Shown piece by piece: positions 45,432-56,906 of a stretch of 64,000 bases of DNA. The notes under the pieces are model-generated. The model saw only the letters and a list, made by a program, of their open reading frames with translations. It did not search any database and had not been told where the DNA came from. Origin of the DNA: Moniliella sp. 'wahieum' (Eukaryota; Basidiomycota; Moniliellomycetes; Moniliellales; Moniliellaceae). Within the stretch, counting starts at the first letter, position 1; each line of letters opens with the position of its first letter. The DNA lies in assembly GCA_003971905.1 (NCBI GenBank), contig RSEE01000051.1, forward strand, positions 124,001 through 188,000, given 5' to 3'. The position numbers and the translations under genes were made by a program.

Positions 45432-45576
45432 TGGCGAGAACCGGGGGTCTCCTGATATCCTGGCGATCCCAACTGGTTCCTTAACCTTGGTAGCGCTTCC
45501 AAGTAACCCCCGCAAGATGAACGGTTAGGTTTAGATGTAGCGTTCCCCCTGTCCCAGCCTTAAGCTCTGTCAATGA
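45432..45576 (+). mobile_element. 5'-truncated LINE tail, copy B
   Basis: This 145-bp segment matches the last codons and 3' UTR of the retrotransposon at 1803-1944, in the same strand orientation, with roughly ten small differences. It starts abruptly and ends at the same TCAATGA point, as expected for a target-primed, 5'-truncated insertion. It lies about 100 bp beyond the PRM1 stop and antisense to PRM1. Confidence 0.85.
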
Positions 45577-45675
45577 AATGGACGTGGTCCAGAGAGCAAT
45601 AAAACTTACCATGCCCTCTTTCCTTCATTGACGAAGAACGCTCTTCAGACTGTGTAGCATCAAATGTAGAGGGGG

Positions 45676-48284
45676 TTATGGGGGCAACGACGTGGAGGGA
45701 CGGAAGCGAGCGCTGGCTGAAGCTGGGGTAGGGGGAAGAACGGCAGAGGAAGTAGCCTGCTCCTCTGAGTTCGGTGGGGGGTGGGAAGGGGAGGCAGGCA
45801 GAGTGGTGGGGAGATGAGGAATGATACTGTTCCAGGCGTGTCCCAATCCGTCCGGGTCCCAAACATCCCCATCAAGCAGAAGGGCGAGTGGATCTTGGAT
45901 CGTAGATCTAGTGCTTTTGAGGGAGCTGGGACGACTGTCCATCAACTTGAGACTGGGAGGGGACGCGTACGATGGAGGAGATCGAGCCGAGATGGGGAGA
46001 ACAGCATTGTCGACCGGAGCAACGTTACGAAAGGAACTGGGGGGCTCTGAGGCTGCTGAAGGACCATGGTGGGTACGTTGGTAAGGAAAGAGTGTGCGCT
46101 GGGACGAGAGCGAAAGAGGACGCATCCCACTCGTTGGACGGACCCCCGGGAACGCCGTGGTTTTGCACGAAACAGGGCAAAGACCAAAGCAGACAACAAG
46201 ACGGCCACCCAGATCCCCAAGAGAACACCATTCACGAGCAAATCTGTGTAGAGACCTTGCGATAGGCGTCAACGATTTTGGTGAGGATATCATGAGGGGC
46301 CGAATCAGAAGGGTTCGAACTGCCGGGCGAGTTGCTGTTGGCACCGAGAACAAGAACAGTGGGTGCGACAGTTGGAAGGGTGGCATGGGCATTGTTATGG
46401 ATCCAGGTAAGGGCGTCCTGGATGCCTTCGATCTTCTTTCCGATGATGCAGTAGATAAAGTTTTGCATCGGCTCTGCCAAAGGCGTAGGTGCAAAGGTCT
46501 GGTTCATAATGCCGGACAGGACGTCGGTGATTTCGTTGAGCGTGTTGTTCATCGTCGACGTGCTGGTATTGACCCAGGTAAAAAGGTGGTCATCCAGTTC
46601 GGTTTGAGCGGATGCAATCAGGTTGTTGGTCTGGTTGGCATAATCGGCACTGTCGGCGTACATGGACTGATTGGCCTCGGCCCATGCTTGGGACCACATA
46701 TTATCCGCACCCGAACGAGGCGAACGATTGAGCACCGCGTCCACCACTAAGAGCTGTACTCCAGCCACGAGCATGCCCAGCACGCTTACAGCAAGGAGAA
46801 GAAGCAAAGCAGGATGAGTCATCAATGATACATACCACCCAACCATGGCTCTTCGTTCAGGCCGGCGAGCTCGACCTATACGGCAGATCCAGAGTGAGAG
46901 GCGCGTCGACAACGGATTTTCCGCCGTTGCTGCCAAAGGGCGAAGGAGTGGCCATATAGAACCTGAGGGGATGATTGGCGAAGGCCCAAACGGTTTAGGC
47001 CAATTTGAGAGAATGTCTTGTCAAACGATTTCCACGAAAGAAACTCTTTAGCAGCGAGAAACAGAGCCAGGATCCCTGCCCCGATTGCAAGGCCAATGGC
47101 AAGCCAGCGAAATACATGAGCCACATCCGAGGAAAATGAATCAAGGGGTCGGGCTACATGGGGCGCCATCTGGTCACAAATTTGGACGGGATGATACGTT
47201 GGCCGGGGCAGGTTCGCGGTGAATGTGTAGTTGGTTGTGGGAGTTGATGTCAGACTGGAGTGCATTAAGCGGGGCACGAATGGCAGTATCAAGTTTGTCG
47301 TCAACCTGCTGCATACTCGGCATGGAGCTGTTTATGCGGTGTAGTCCGTCTGTGAAGGATGCGGGCAATGTAACGTTCTTCAAGGCACTGTACACAATAG
47401 AGATGCGTCAGCGGCAAAAACAAGGGGAAAAAGGAGAGAGATACGAAGGCACCACCGCTTCCAGTGGGGAAAACAGGTTGGCTGAAGCCAGAGATTAAAG
47501 GATAGAAGGACATACTCGAGGCTTGGGACGGTGATCTGAGGCGCTTTGACTGACTTGTTTAAGATCTTGAGCAAATCATTCGCCACGTGCACCACGCCTG
47601 CAACAGCATCGTTGATTCCTTTTACACTATCCTGGATTGCAGTACGAATGCCGTTGGCCACCGTGGTAAGGGCCTGGTTGAATAAGTCCAGAGCCGAGGT
47701 GATGACCGATAGGGTGCCCTGCACCAAAAGCACGATAAAGCACAGGAATGTATCCCGATACGAATCAACGATGTATACCAGCACCGCCTCGAGCGCTGTC
47801 ACACTATACCACCGGGATCACTGTCAGTGCCAGCACACAGATACAGGTGACCGTGAGGGGAGCAGAAGAGCGCACCTTAGAATGAGGATGTGACCCACAG
47901 CCCGAACTGCCTCTTGCACCGCCTCTTGGGTGTGAGAGTTGACCTCGGGTGCGGCATAGTAGGCCCAATTCCGCATGCGATCAACCTTTTCTTCCGCCGC
48001 GCTACAACGGCTGACCACTCGTGTTTAGCATCCGCAATGCGCCCGTCCAATTGGGATGATGCGAGTGCGACACGAACAGCGATCAACGTGAGCGCAACGA
48101 GTAAAGGCGACAGTAGAGCCAGGAGAGTTCTCGCGCCAAGCCCCAAATACCAGCCCTGGTACCATTCTGTCGGCTCAGCCGCGTTTTTTTCCGTTAATGA
48201 GGAGATATCGGCCAGATTCGTGTGCGTTTGGCTCGATTTGTTGCCCCGGTCCCAGGAAACTAGATTGGTGGTGGAGGTAGCCAT
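45676..48284 (-). CDS. PRM1: Plasma membrane fusion protein Prm1
   Basis: Prm1 is a multipass, disulfide-linked membrane protein that helps plasma membranes fuse during fungal mating. The ATG at 48284 leads to WYLGLGARTLLALLSPLLVA (first membrane segment). Matching blocks follow: YAAPEVNSHTQEAVQEAV, LEAVLVYIVDSYRDTFLCFI, TTVANGIRTAIQDSVKGIND, ALKNVTLPASFTDGLHRINS then SMP, a membrane segment WLAIGLAIGAGILALFLA, then PALLLLLAVSVLGMLVAGVQ, MYADSADYANQTNNLIASA, LFTWVNTSTSTMNNTLNEIT, PMQNFIYCIIGKKIEGIQDA then LTWIHNN, and the last segment GVLLGIWVAVLLSALVFALF. Introns at 47804-47875 (GTGCGC..TATAG) and 47388-47515 (GTATGT..TACAG) restore codons exactly. Shifts occur near 48020, 47240, 46920 and 46240. 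The C-terminal cytoplasmic tail ends at 45676. Confidence 0.9.
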
Positions 48285-48777
48285 GCTGGCTGTACCGGTC
48301 AAGGTGTCAGGTGGGAGGTAGAACGGGACAATGGGGAGGCAGGATGCCGTTGTTACACAACAGACTTTAAATTGCCTGGCAATACATGTACCACGCTCGG
48401 ATGCTCCGAGTGACTTTAAAGACGACAGCTGACCGTACAAAGGATGGAGCAGCGGCGTGCCACAGTTAATTGCAAGGCGTCTCGGACGCTCCGAGTGCAA
48501 GCGTGATATTAAGTACAGAAGCCTGAGGTGACCGGTGAGGCAGTGAAGGAGAAATGTGTAGTAGAATCGAAGATAAAAGCTAGCACAAAACACCTCGCTA
48601 ATGACGAAAGGAGATGGTCCAGAATAAGAGAGAAGATATGTATGGAGTGCACCAGCAGTGCCAGCGCGTATGCAAGCCCGTACATATCCTCGCAAGCGGT
48701 GTTGCACCAGGTAAATTAACGAGAAGTGCGTTCAGAAGAGGCAGATATGTGCGATTGGCTGGTATGGGTTGAGGGCA
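48285..48777. other. PRM1 upstream region
   Basis: Contains a diverged direct repeat TCGGATGCTCCGAGTG / TCGGACGCTCCGAGTG at 48397 and 48482. No gene is recognised. Confidence 0.45.
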
Positions 48778-49455
48778 TTAGCGGGTGTTGGGTAGCGAAG
48801 GACCGGGAATAATAGGTGTAGGTGGCAACCCCGGCAAGGGAAAGGCACAGCAACAACTTACCACCCTGGGCAAGACGTTGGTGGAAAAGACGGTGGGCCT
48901 CAACAGAGTGGATGGGCACAGCGGGCTGGTCATACAGCACAGCAGGCGGCTGAGGCACGACTGGTGGGTATGGTCGAGTGGGGGGAAGAAACGAGCGGGG
49001 GCTGGGTCGCTGGGGCGGCCGGCCGGCAATGGCGTCAAGCTGACGTTGAGCCTCGCGTGCGCGGAAGGCACGAGCGGGCCAAACACTCGGGGCAGCATGA
49101 CAACGTCGCCTGAGTCGCGGCAGAGGCACTTAGGGAGAAGCATCTGTTACGGGGCTGAGGAAAGTGGGACGAGCGGGGCCAGCAAGGAGGGTGTGGGACC
49201 AGGCGGAAGGGGGAGGACAGGAGGCCGCTGCCGCTGGCGGCGGTGACGCGCCTCGGTGCGGTTGAAGGCATAGAGATGGGCGAGCCCGCTTCGCTCGGCC
49301 TCGGACTGAAAAGAACGCGTACCATGGCCCGCTGGCTTGCACCCCGGGGGCGACGCAGCAGCGCGGGCAGGCGGAAGGGGAGAGGCGCAGTGAACACAGG
49401 AGGGTGGGGGAGGCGGCCGCGGCAGACAGGGGCAGGGGCGTGCGCATGGACAGAG
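48778..49455 (-). CDS. Possible small mitochondrial membrane protein, unknown
   Basis: Coding-like segments in adjacent frames suggest a protein of about 200 residues. The N-terminus near 49447 (MRTPLPLSAAAASPTLLCSL, ATG present) is basic and Ser/Ala-rich, like a mitochondrial presequence. Further on are RAFRAREAQRQLDAIAGRP, a Pro-rich linker, and near the end HRLFHQRLAQGGKLLLCLSL followed by AGVATYTYY, a probable single membrane helix. At least two shifts are needed and the stop (48778 or 48716) is uncertain. No family is recognised; the call rests on composition only. Confidence 0.3.
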
Positions 49456-49693
49456 CGCAGGCCGTCAGAGAGTCCGAGGGCGGTTGGATGCGGGGAAGGT
49501 GGTGGCAGGCGTGCAGTGGATGCAACGTCCAGCGGTTAGCGCAACGTTCCAAATGCTGTCCAAATGGCGGCTGCGGCCGCTAATGTCCGGCTGGGCTTGG
49601 GGATCCGCATGGCGCAGCGTGGCGTCAGCCAGCAAGCCGATCGCCACTTGAACGTTTTATCCCCGTGGGGAAGCCCACTGGAAAGCCGCCGCG

Positions 49694-49805
49694 CGGAGGT
49701 GACACACCGATAACACATGTGACAACCGCGTGTCACATCCACACGCCACGGGCCTAACAGGTCGGGCAAGCGATGCCACCAACGCAGCACCTGTCACATG
49801 TCACT
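49694..49805. repeat. CACATGTGAC cluster upstream of uS2 3' flank
   Basis: Contains GTGACACACCGATAACACAT then GTGACAACCGCGTGTCACATC and, 50 bp on, CTGTCACATGTCAC. Palindromic GTCACATGTGAC-like words recur on both strands. Confidence 0.55.
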
Positions 49806-50106
49806 AGAGCCGCGTCGCACCAACTCACACTTCGTCGACACATCCCGCTTTGTCCGCCGCCCTCATGCATCGTGTATGTCCCTACGACCAACTGGGCAAA
49901 TGGAAATGGGCATGAGGCATGCATACTTTGGGGGTTTATGTCCTGGTCGATAGCATCCAGCGTCATCGCCCGCCCGAGACCAAGGGCTCCCACTAGGGTG
50001 GCACTCATCGTCGAAATGGCTCGAGGCACTAAACTATACCGCCACAGCCGGAAAACGACACCACAAGTCGAGGACCCGCCCCGGTCTTCCCAGTCTCCGG
50101 AGACGC

Positions 50107-50938
50107 TTACTCCAGGAGGTGATGGGCTGCTGGACAGCGGGCGTGGCGTCGGCGGCCCAGTCCTGAGCACCAGTGGCCTGCTCGCTCCAGTCCAGCGCGG
50201 CCGCCTCGGGGGCGCCCGTAGCGGGGAGAGCCTCGCCAAGCTCACCAGCCTCAGCCTCGCGCTCGGCAGCAGCCTTGGCGTCAGCAGCAGCCTGCTGTTC
50301 CGCCTCAATCTCCTGGGGGTCGCGGTAGAAGAACATGTCGGTCATGACGCCCCACGGCTCAGTGCGCGAGACAGTGCCCTTGAGGCGGAGGACCTCACGG
50401 CAGAGGAGCCACCAGAGAAGGCCGACCGAGTGCTTGCCCTTGTTGTTACCGGGGATAGCCACGTCGACGAACTTGAGGGGAGCGTCGGCATCGGCAAAGG
50501 CAATAACGGGAATGTTGACGTAGGACGCCTCGCGGATGGCTGGTGGTCAACGCGGGGGTCGGTGACAACAATCACGCGGGGCTCCTTGTAGGAGCGGACA
50601 ATGTAGTTGGTGAAGGTACCAGGGGTGAAGCGGCCGGCAATCGCAGTAGCACCCGTGTTCGAGGCGAATTTGAGCACCGCGCGCTGACCGTATGACGGCC
50701 GAGATGACGCAAATGTCGGCGGGTTCTCAACGGCAGCAAGGATACGGGCAGCGAGAACGATCTTGCTCCACGTCTTGTTGAGGTTGATCAGCTGCACACC
50801 GTCGGCACGGCGCTTGTAGATGTAAGACTCCATGTCCTTAGTCACATTGGTGGTGCCAATGTGGGTCTGGGCAGCCAGGAAGAGCTTGACCTCCTCCTCA
50901 GTGATGTTGAGCACCTGGGGCAACTTGTCGGCGGACAT
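50107..50938 (-). CDS. RPS0: 40S ribosomal protein uS2 (Rps0)
   Basis: uS2 sits at the head-platform of the small subunit and is essential. The ATG at 50938 begins [20 protein letters not shown]. Conserved blocks follow: [50 protein letters not shown], then [20 protein letters not shown] in another frame, [20 protein letters not shown] and the acidic Ala/Glu tail with two Trp motifs (LDWSEQ, DWAADA). One G is missing between DHQ and AIREA at about 50541. A second missing G near 50112 would turn SWSK into SWE-stop with TAA at 50107-50109, a normal end for the family. No intron. Two breaks in an essential ribosomal gene are good evidence of sequence error. Confidence 0.93.
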
Positions 50939-52104
50939 AGTGATGATGGATACGTGGGTGGGGAGGGCGTGCGTACGCTACGCTTGAAGGTCCCAGAAAT
51001 TGGATAGGCCCTGCCATGCTCAACATGATAGGGTGCGTGTTGGTGGGCATAAGGCAAGTGTGGTGATTTATTGCGCCGGAAGCTATATGTTACCACGTGA
51101 TATGGGAACGCCGGCGGAACGGATGGAGTCAACCACTCTAGCAGCGATGGGCGCTGCTCAATTGCAATGGCATTGGACTGCTGTCAGCAACTGTCAAGCG
51201 GATACTGTTTGCCTTACGATATGACGGTCAGAGGGTAGTGCGAGCGGGTTTGTCGTTGTCGCCGGCCCACATGTACTCTTGATGGTGTTGATGCGGCCAG
51301 ACAGCGGATGCAGTAACTCTCATCGAGTCTCGGAATTGGCCGGGTATCAAGAAACACCGTGGAGGGTCAGTACCCGCGGTCACAGTAGCTCTCAATCCCT
51401 CTCTTCAACAGGTTAAGCCCATACTTATAGCAATCCTTTTGTATCGAAACACGCAACTTGGACCCAGCCTTGCGCGCGCAGAGAGGGCACTTCATTAGCA
51501 TGAGTCTGATAAGAGATGTAGGGCATCACGGCAGCTACGCAACATCCACAATGATGCCGAGCAAGTGTTGAAAGACAATCATAGCACTGGAGATTATATT
51601 TGGAACCCAGTGACTCCAATAACGCTATACCTGTGTGAACGAGGTGGGCTAGTAGCATTGGCACTTTGTACAGTATACATACCTCTCCTGTCCTGCCAGC
51701 CAGCATCATCGTCGCGGTGGTGGTCGAACGTAGGCAGCCTCCCGGGCCCTTGTGCGGTATGGCCGACGGAACTGATCATGGAGCGGCAGAGAGACTGAAA
51801 GAAGGGTCGTAATACATCCCCTGACGAACAGGACCACAGGATCATCAGTAAAAGATTCGTAGTCGGGCGCTTAGCCACCTGGTTTGGCGAGGGGTGTGTG
51901 TGACGCTTCGAGCATTTCGAGTGTGCCCACCCTCGGCACTGACATGAGTGCTTCTACATCATATACACTACTTGTACGTCCGCCCACATTCCATCCGCCA
52001 AGCGTCGGGGCAACGTATGTATATCTCCATCACAACCTTGCCTACACATGGGTGGCTGTATCGGTAGGACACAAAAGGCGAGCATGGCAGGAGGAAAATA
52101 GGGA
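50939..52104. other. Intergenic, no gene recognised
   Basis: Promoter side of RPS0 and 3' flank of NDUFS8. Open frames up to about 95 codons have no motif. Confidence 0.45.
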
Positions 52105-53098
<994 letters not shown>

Positions 53099-53950
53099 GG
53101 CTGGACAGAGGCAGGACCGAAAGCCAACACCAGCAGCGGCCACGTCGAGCGGGGTGGAAAGAGGCAGGTGGCAGACAGCCGACAGCAGCCAGACCAAGGG
53201 TTGCAGTTGCAGCCTCGGCGGCTGCTGGGAACCAGAGCCGTCGACCCAGGCCAGAAGCAGCCTGCGCTTGCTATTATAATGGCTCCGCCCCGCACGGCGC
53301 CAGTTGCCTGCCCCGCATCTGACAATTGCAAAAATCAGCGCTAGGGTTCTTCCACGCCTGATAGCATGCCTGGGCCACTCAATTCCGCCCGGTTGCACGT
53401 GACTCGCCACGCGCGGAGCTCGCAATTACCGCCATCTTCAGTAGAAAAGAGGCGCCCCCCACCGATGCCGTTCATGACCTTGTCTCAACTGCCGAGTCCT
53501 ACCATGCTACCGCACTGAGGCAACCTCCGACTGCCCCCCTTTTCTGATGGATGGGTGTACGAAGTACATCCTGCCTATCAAATGCAGCACCAGGCCGCCA
53601 ACGGAGTGGACAGGCATATACAGGGTAATCTGGGCAGCCAGTGTGTTCAGCGTGTTCGTTCGTTCGCTGAAAGGGCGCCAGGCAAGCATCTCCTCCAAAT
53701 TCGAATAACGATATCAGGGGGGCTATGCGTGCCACGAGAATCAGGAGGAGAGAAGTGCACCAAGAAACGGGGAACTCCCGCTCACAAATGTGGGTTACGA
53801 GTTGCATCAAGTCCATGTGAACGTGTTGCCGAGCTACAATCGGTCGAGCCAAGAAGGGGGAGGGGGGGGGCGGGGGGGTACAAGATCATACGAAGAATGA
53901 GAGTAGGATTCGGCTGCGTATCACCGGCCAAACGAGCCCAGTAGGCCTCA
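53099..53950. other. Intergenic; weak small ORF at 53507-53698 (-)
   Basis: A 63-codon minus-strand frame at 53507-53698 (MEEMLAWRPFSERTNTLNTL onward, with a hydrophobic SVGGLVLHLIGRMYFV) has coding-like composition but no recognised family. Otherwise nothing is seen. G runs at 53850-53878 mark low-complexity sequence. Confidence 0.3.
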
Positions 53951-55256
53951 TTAAGCACCCCAGGAGAGAATCTTCAATAGGCGCGACTTGGGTGGTGGTG
54001 GCTCTTCCCCTGCCATCTGCGGTAGGCGCTGGGGAGGTGCCGACACAGGTGCAGCGGACTGGCTTCCACACCACCATTGGGAATTCCTGGTGCGTCATGC
54101 GTTGGTGGAGTATGCAGGGCAATCTTGCTGGCTGTGGGCGCTTCATTGGGGTTCAGAACATATGCGGATGGGTCGCCTGCGCCTCGGCCGCGAGAGCGTG
54201 GGTCGTGCAGACCTTTCTCCGACTGAGAGGATTGCGCCCAGCAGCATGGGCAGCGTGTGGCGAAGGAGTGGGCGCCAGCGGTGCTGAACCGAGGCGGCTG
54301 GCGCATGAGAGGCAGATGAGGGAGCGGCCCATCCCTTTCCACCACGGAGCATCATCCAATCATACTGTTCGTCCTCCACTTCGCCTTGGTGCCTAAGTAC
54401 TTTGGCAAACAGGTCTCGCAAGAAATCATAGTCAGGTTCCTCTTCAAACCCGAGTTGCGCACGTAGTTGAGGTAGATGGCAAACTCCTCTGGGTACCCCT
54501 GACACAGATCCCTAATGGGAGTGGACTGCTTCTCTCTCCAATCTTCTCGTAACGCTGTTTGTTGGTGTTGGCTTTGAGGCCCGGCCAGGGGAGAGCTCCG
54601 CGAAGAAAGTACATGAAAACGTGACCCCAGCGACTCGAGGTCGTCTCGGCGGGTGACTGTTCGCGACCGAGGTGGGTGTTGATGGACATGTAGCGGGCGG
54701 TGCCAGAAAGGGATTTCCGCTCGCGGTAAGGGATGTGGTGCTTGGTCTTGGGGTCGCGGTAGAGCTTGGCCATGCCCAGGTCAATAATGTGGATGACATT
54801 GGCGTAGCGGGTGCCTGGACGGCCGATCAGAAAGTTGTCCGGCTTGATGTCGCGGTAGATGAGATTCTTCTCATGCACCGTCTGCACGCGCGTGATCATC
54901 TGGCGTGCGGTCATGCATACCGTTTTGATGGAGAAGCGGCGGCCACACATGTCAAACAGGTTTCCAACGAGGGACCGAGAAGGTCGATGACAAGGATGTT
55001 GTGCAAGCCTTTGGCCAAAGTAGTAGACCTGGGGCACACCGGGACAGTTGGCCAAGATCTTGTAGGAGCGGTACTCGTCGCGCAACTGGGGGGCCTCGCT
55101 CTTGCGCGGCTCGAACTTGATAGCGACCGTCTGGCTTTAAGCAGGTTGGTGCCCTCAAAGATGACGCCGAAGGAGCCTTCGCCAATCCTGCGTCCCACAC
55201 GGTGTGAACCCGACCACTGAGGACGTCGATCCAGAGTGGTCCGCATGAGGGGTCAT
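53951..55256 (-). CDS. YCK1: Casein kinase 1, Yck1/2 type
   Basis: Yck-type CK1 kinases act at the plasma membrane in nutrient signalling, endocytosis and morphogenesis. The ATG at 55256 begins [16 protein letters not shown], then [20 protein letters not shown] (glycine loop), [15 protein letters not shown] (catalytic Lys), [30 protein letters not shown], the HRD-equivalent [25 protein letters not shown] (DFG equivalent is DLG), and [20 protein letters not shown] followed by NTHLGREQS, the CK1 signature. [20 protein letters not shown] and DEQYDWMML follow. The tail ends [18 protein letters not shown] at TAA 53951-53953. Indels occur near 55190, 55133, 55014, 54960, 54650, 54540 and 54470. The predicted end lacks the terminal cysteines that anchor yeast Yck1/2, though an error there cannot be excluded. 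Confidence 0.88.
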
Positions 55257-56183
55257 GCGGGGGAGGAAAGGGGGTACGCAGGGAGGAGGTGGGCGGAGAG
55301 GGCGGGGTTGGGGCGGGCTGAGCTGGAGAGGGGGGGCAGCGCGCAGGTGGTTGGGGGCAAAGCAGGAACACCCCACGATTGGTTGTGCTGCTGGGCGGTG
55401 GGCGCCCGGGCCTGAGCGGCGGAGGAGGGTGGTGCGCGCAGACGGCGTGCGGCTGCTCCCGACACGCTCACCAGCATGAGCGTCACCGCCTCCATCACGC
55501 GTCCGTCCCTTGGCGCTGCCAGGGCCAGTGGCCGCCCGCACCAGCCGCCCAGTCCCAGTCTCCGGCCCCGTCCCCGCTCAGCATCAGCTCAGCCTGAGCG
55601 CTCACCCATCCGCGTCTCCCTATCGGGCCGTCACCCGTCCGCACGCGGCCAGCGGCGCTCTCTGCCTGGTCGGCTGCGTGCGGCTGCGTCCCCCCCGCTT
55701 GATTGGGTGGGTGCCACGTGGCCACTACCGTTCTGCCGGCCTTGCCTGCCCACTTGCCCGCGCATAGCTGGTAAAAGCCGCCTGGACCAGCCGTACCAGG
55801 CCTGCCACGCCCAGCTGATGGTCTGCGATCTGCATCCTCGACCTAATTGAGTGTTTGGGCCTTGCAGCTTCCGCGCCTTATCAGCGCATCAGCGCCATCA
55901 TGCATCATAACATCAGGCATCACCATCAGGAGCTCAGGCTCAGCGCCAGTACGTTACAACTGTCGTTCCCACTCCCATGTTCAGTTTCAAATACCAACGG
56001 GTCTGCTTTCAGCCGGTCAGCGCTCAGCCCGCCACTTCCACCAAGAGGCACATCAACAAGCTGTTGTGTGTAGATGGCATTGACGCGTTGATTGGTGGTA
56101 CAAGGTTAACATCTTCTAGCCACAACAGGGGCACCCACTGTGGGTACGCATCGCATCTCCGTGCCAACATTCGCCAATACGGC
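55257..56183. other. CK1 upstream region and DUF7721 3' flank
   Basis: GC-rich promoter side of CK1. ATCATGCATCAT occurs near 55898. No gene is recognised. Confidence 0.45.
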
Positions 56184-56830
56184 TTAGTTGAAAACTGGGA
56201 CGCAAGCGAACCCAGGCCGCCAGCCTCGTTTTCCAGCTAGACAAGTACCCAACCAAGTTAGCATCCGTAGAGAGATCAAGAAAGAGAAGGGACGAGAAGA
56301 TACACACCTTCTGCTTCATCACCATCTTCATAACGTACTCGCCCGCTTGCTGCACAGCTTGGTTCTTGGACGCTTCCGAAATGAGGCCTTGGGCCTGCTT
56401 CGATTCAAAAATGTCAGAAGCATGCGACATGGCGACCCCCATGAGCTTCGACTGGAGATCTCCGTTCTGGTTGTTGGCACTGGTGTTGGAGCCCGAGCCG
56501 AGGACCGACTGGATCGCCTGCACCGCCGCCGACGCCCCAATTTGGTTCGAGTTGACCTGTTGCCGCCTTGCACAGCCGCATGCGCATTCTTCACCTCGTC
56601 CACCGTCGGGTGGTCGCCCTGCGTGATTTGGTCATGGTTCGACAGCAGCGACGAGGCAATCGCGCTAAATTGGTTGGCATCCGTCTTGCCATTCTGGTGG
56701 TTCGCCGCCGCATTCACCAGGCTGCCGAGGTTGAAGCCACCGGCCGAGGTGCCAGAGCCTGCTGACTCTGCTGACCCTGCTGGCCCTGCTGTTGCACAAA
56801 AGACGAGGCAGCGTTGACGAGGTTCTCCAT
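56184..56830 (-). CDS. DUF7721-type small fungal protein
   Basis: The ATG at 56830 begins MENLVNAASSFVQQQGQQGQ, followed by LGSLVNAAANHQNG, FSAIASSLLSNHDQITQGDH, VDEVKNAHAAVQ, AVQAIQSVLGSG, DLQSKLMGVAMSHASDIFES and NQAVQQAGEYVMKMVMKQK. This repeated helical Ala/Gln pattern is typical of the fungal DUF7721 family, whose molecular role is unknown to me. An intron at 56237-56307 (GTGTGT..GTCTAG) leads to LENEAGGLGSLASQF. If one T is missing in the following TTTT run, the protein ends at TAA 56184-56186. Shifts are also needed near 56750 and 56560. A TATA box lies 69 bp upstream. Length is about 190 residues. Confidence 0.75.
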
Positions 56831-56898
56831 AGTGCACGATGGGAAGGACGAGGGAGATGGCGATGGCAGCAAAGCAGAAACCACAGGCCGCGCGAGCC

Positions 56899-56906
56899 TT
56901 ATAAAG
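56899..56906 (-). promoter_or_regulatory. TATA box of the DUF7721 gene
   Basis: On the minus strand CTTTATAAGG lies 69 bp upstream of the ATG at 56830. Confidence 0.55.

Noticed and set aside
54900..55260. Programmed ribosomal frameshifting in CK1
   Set aside because: Several shifts of both signs at non-slippery sites in one conserved domain fit sequence error, not a programmed event.
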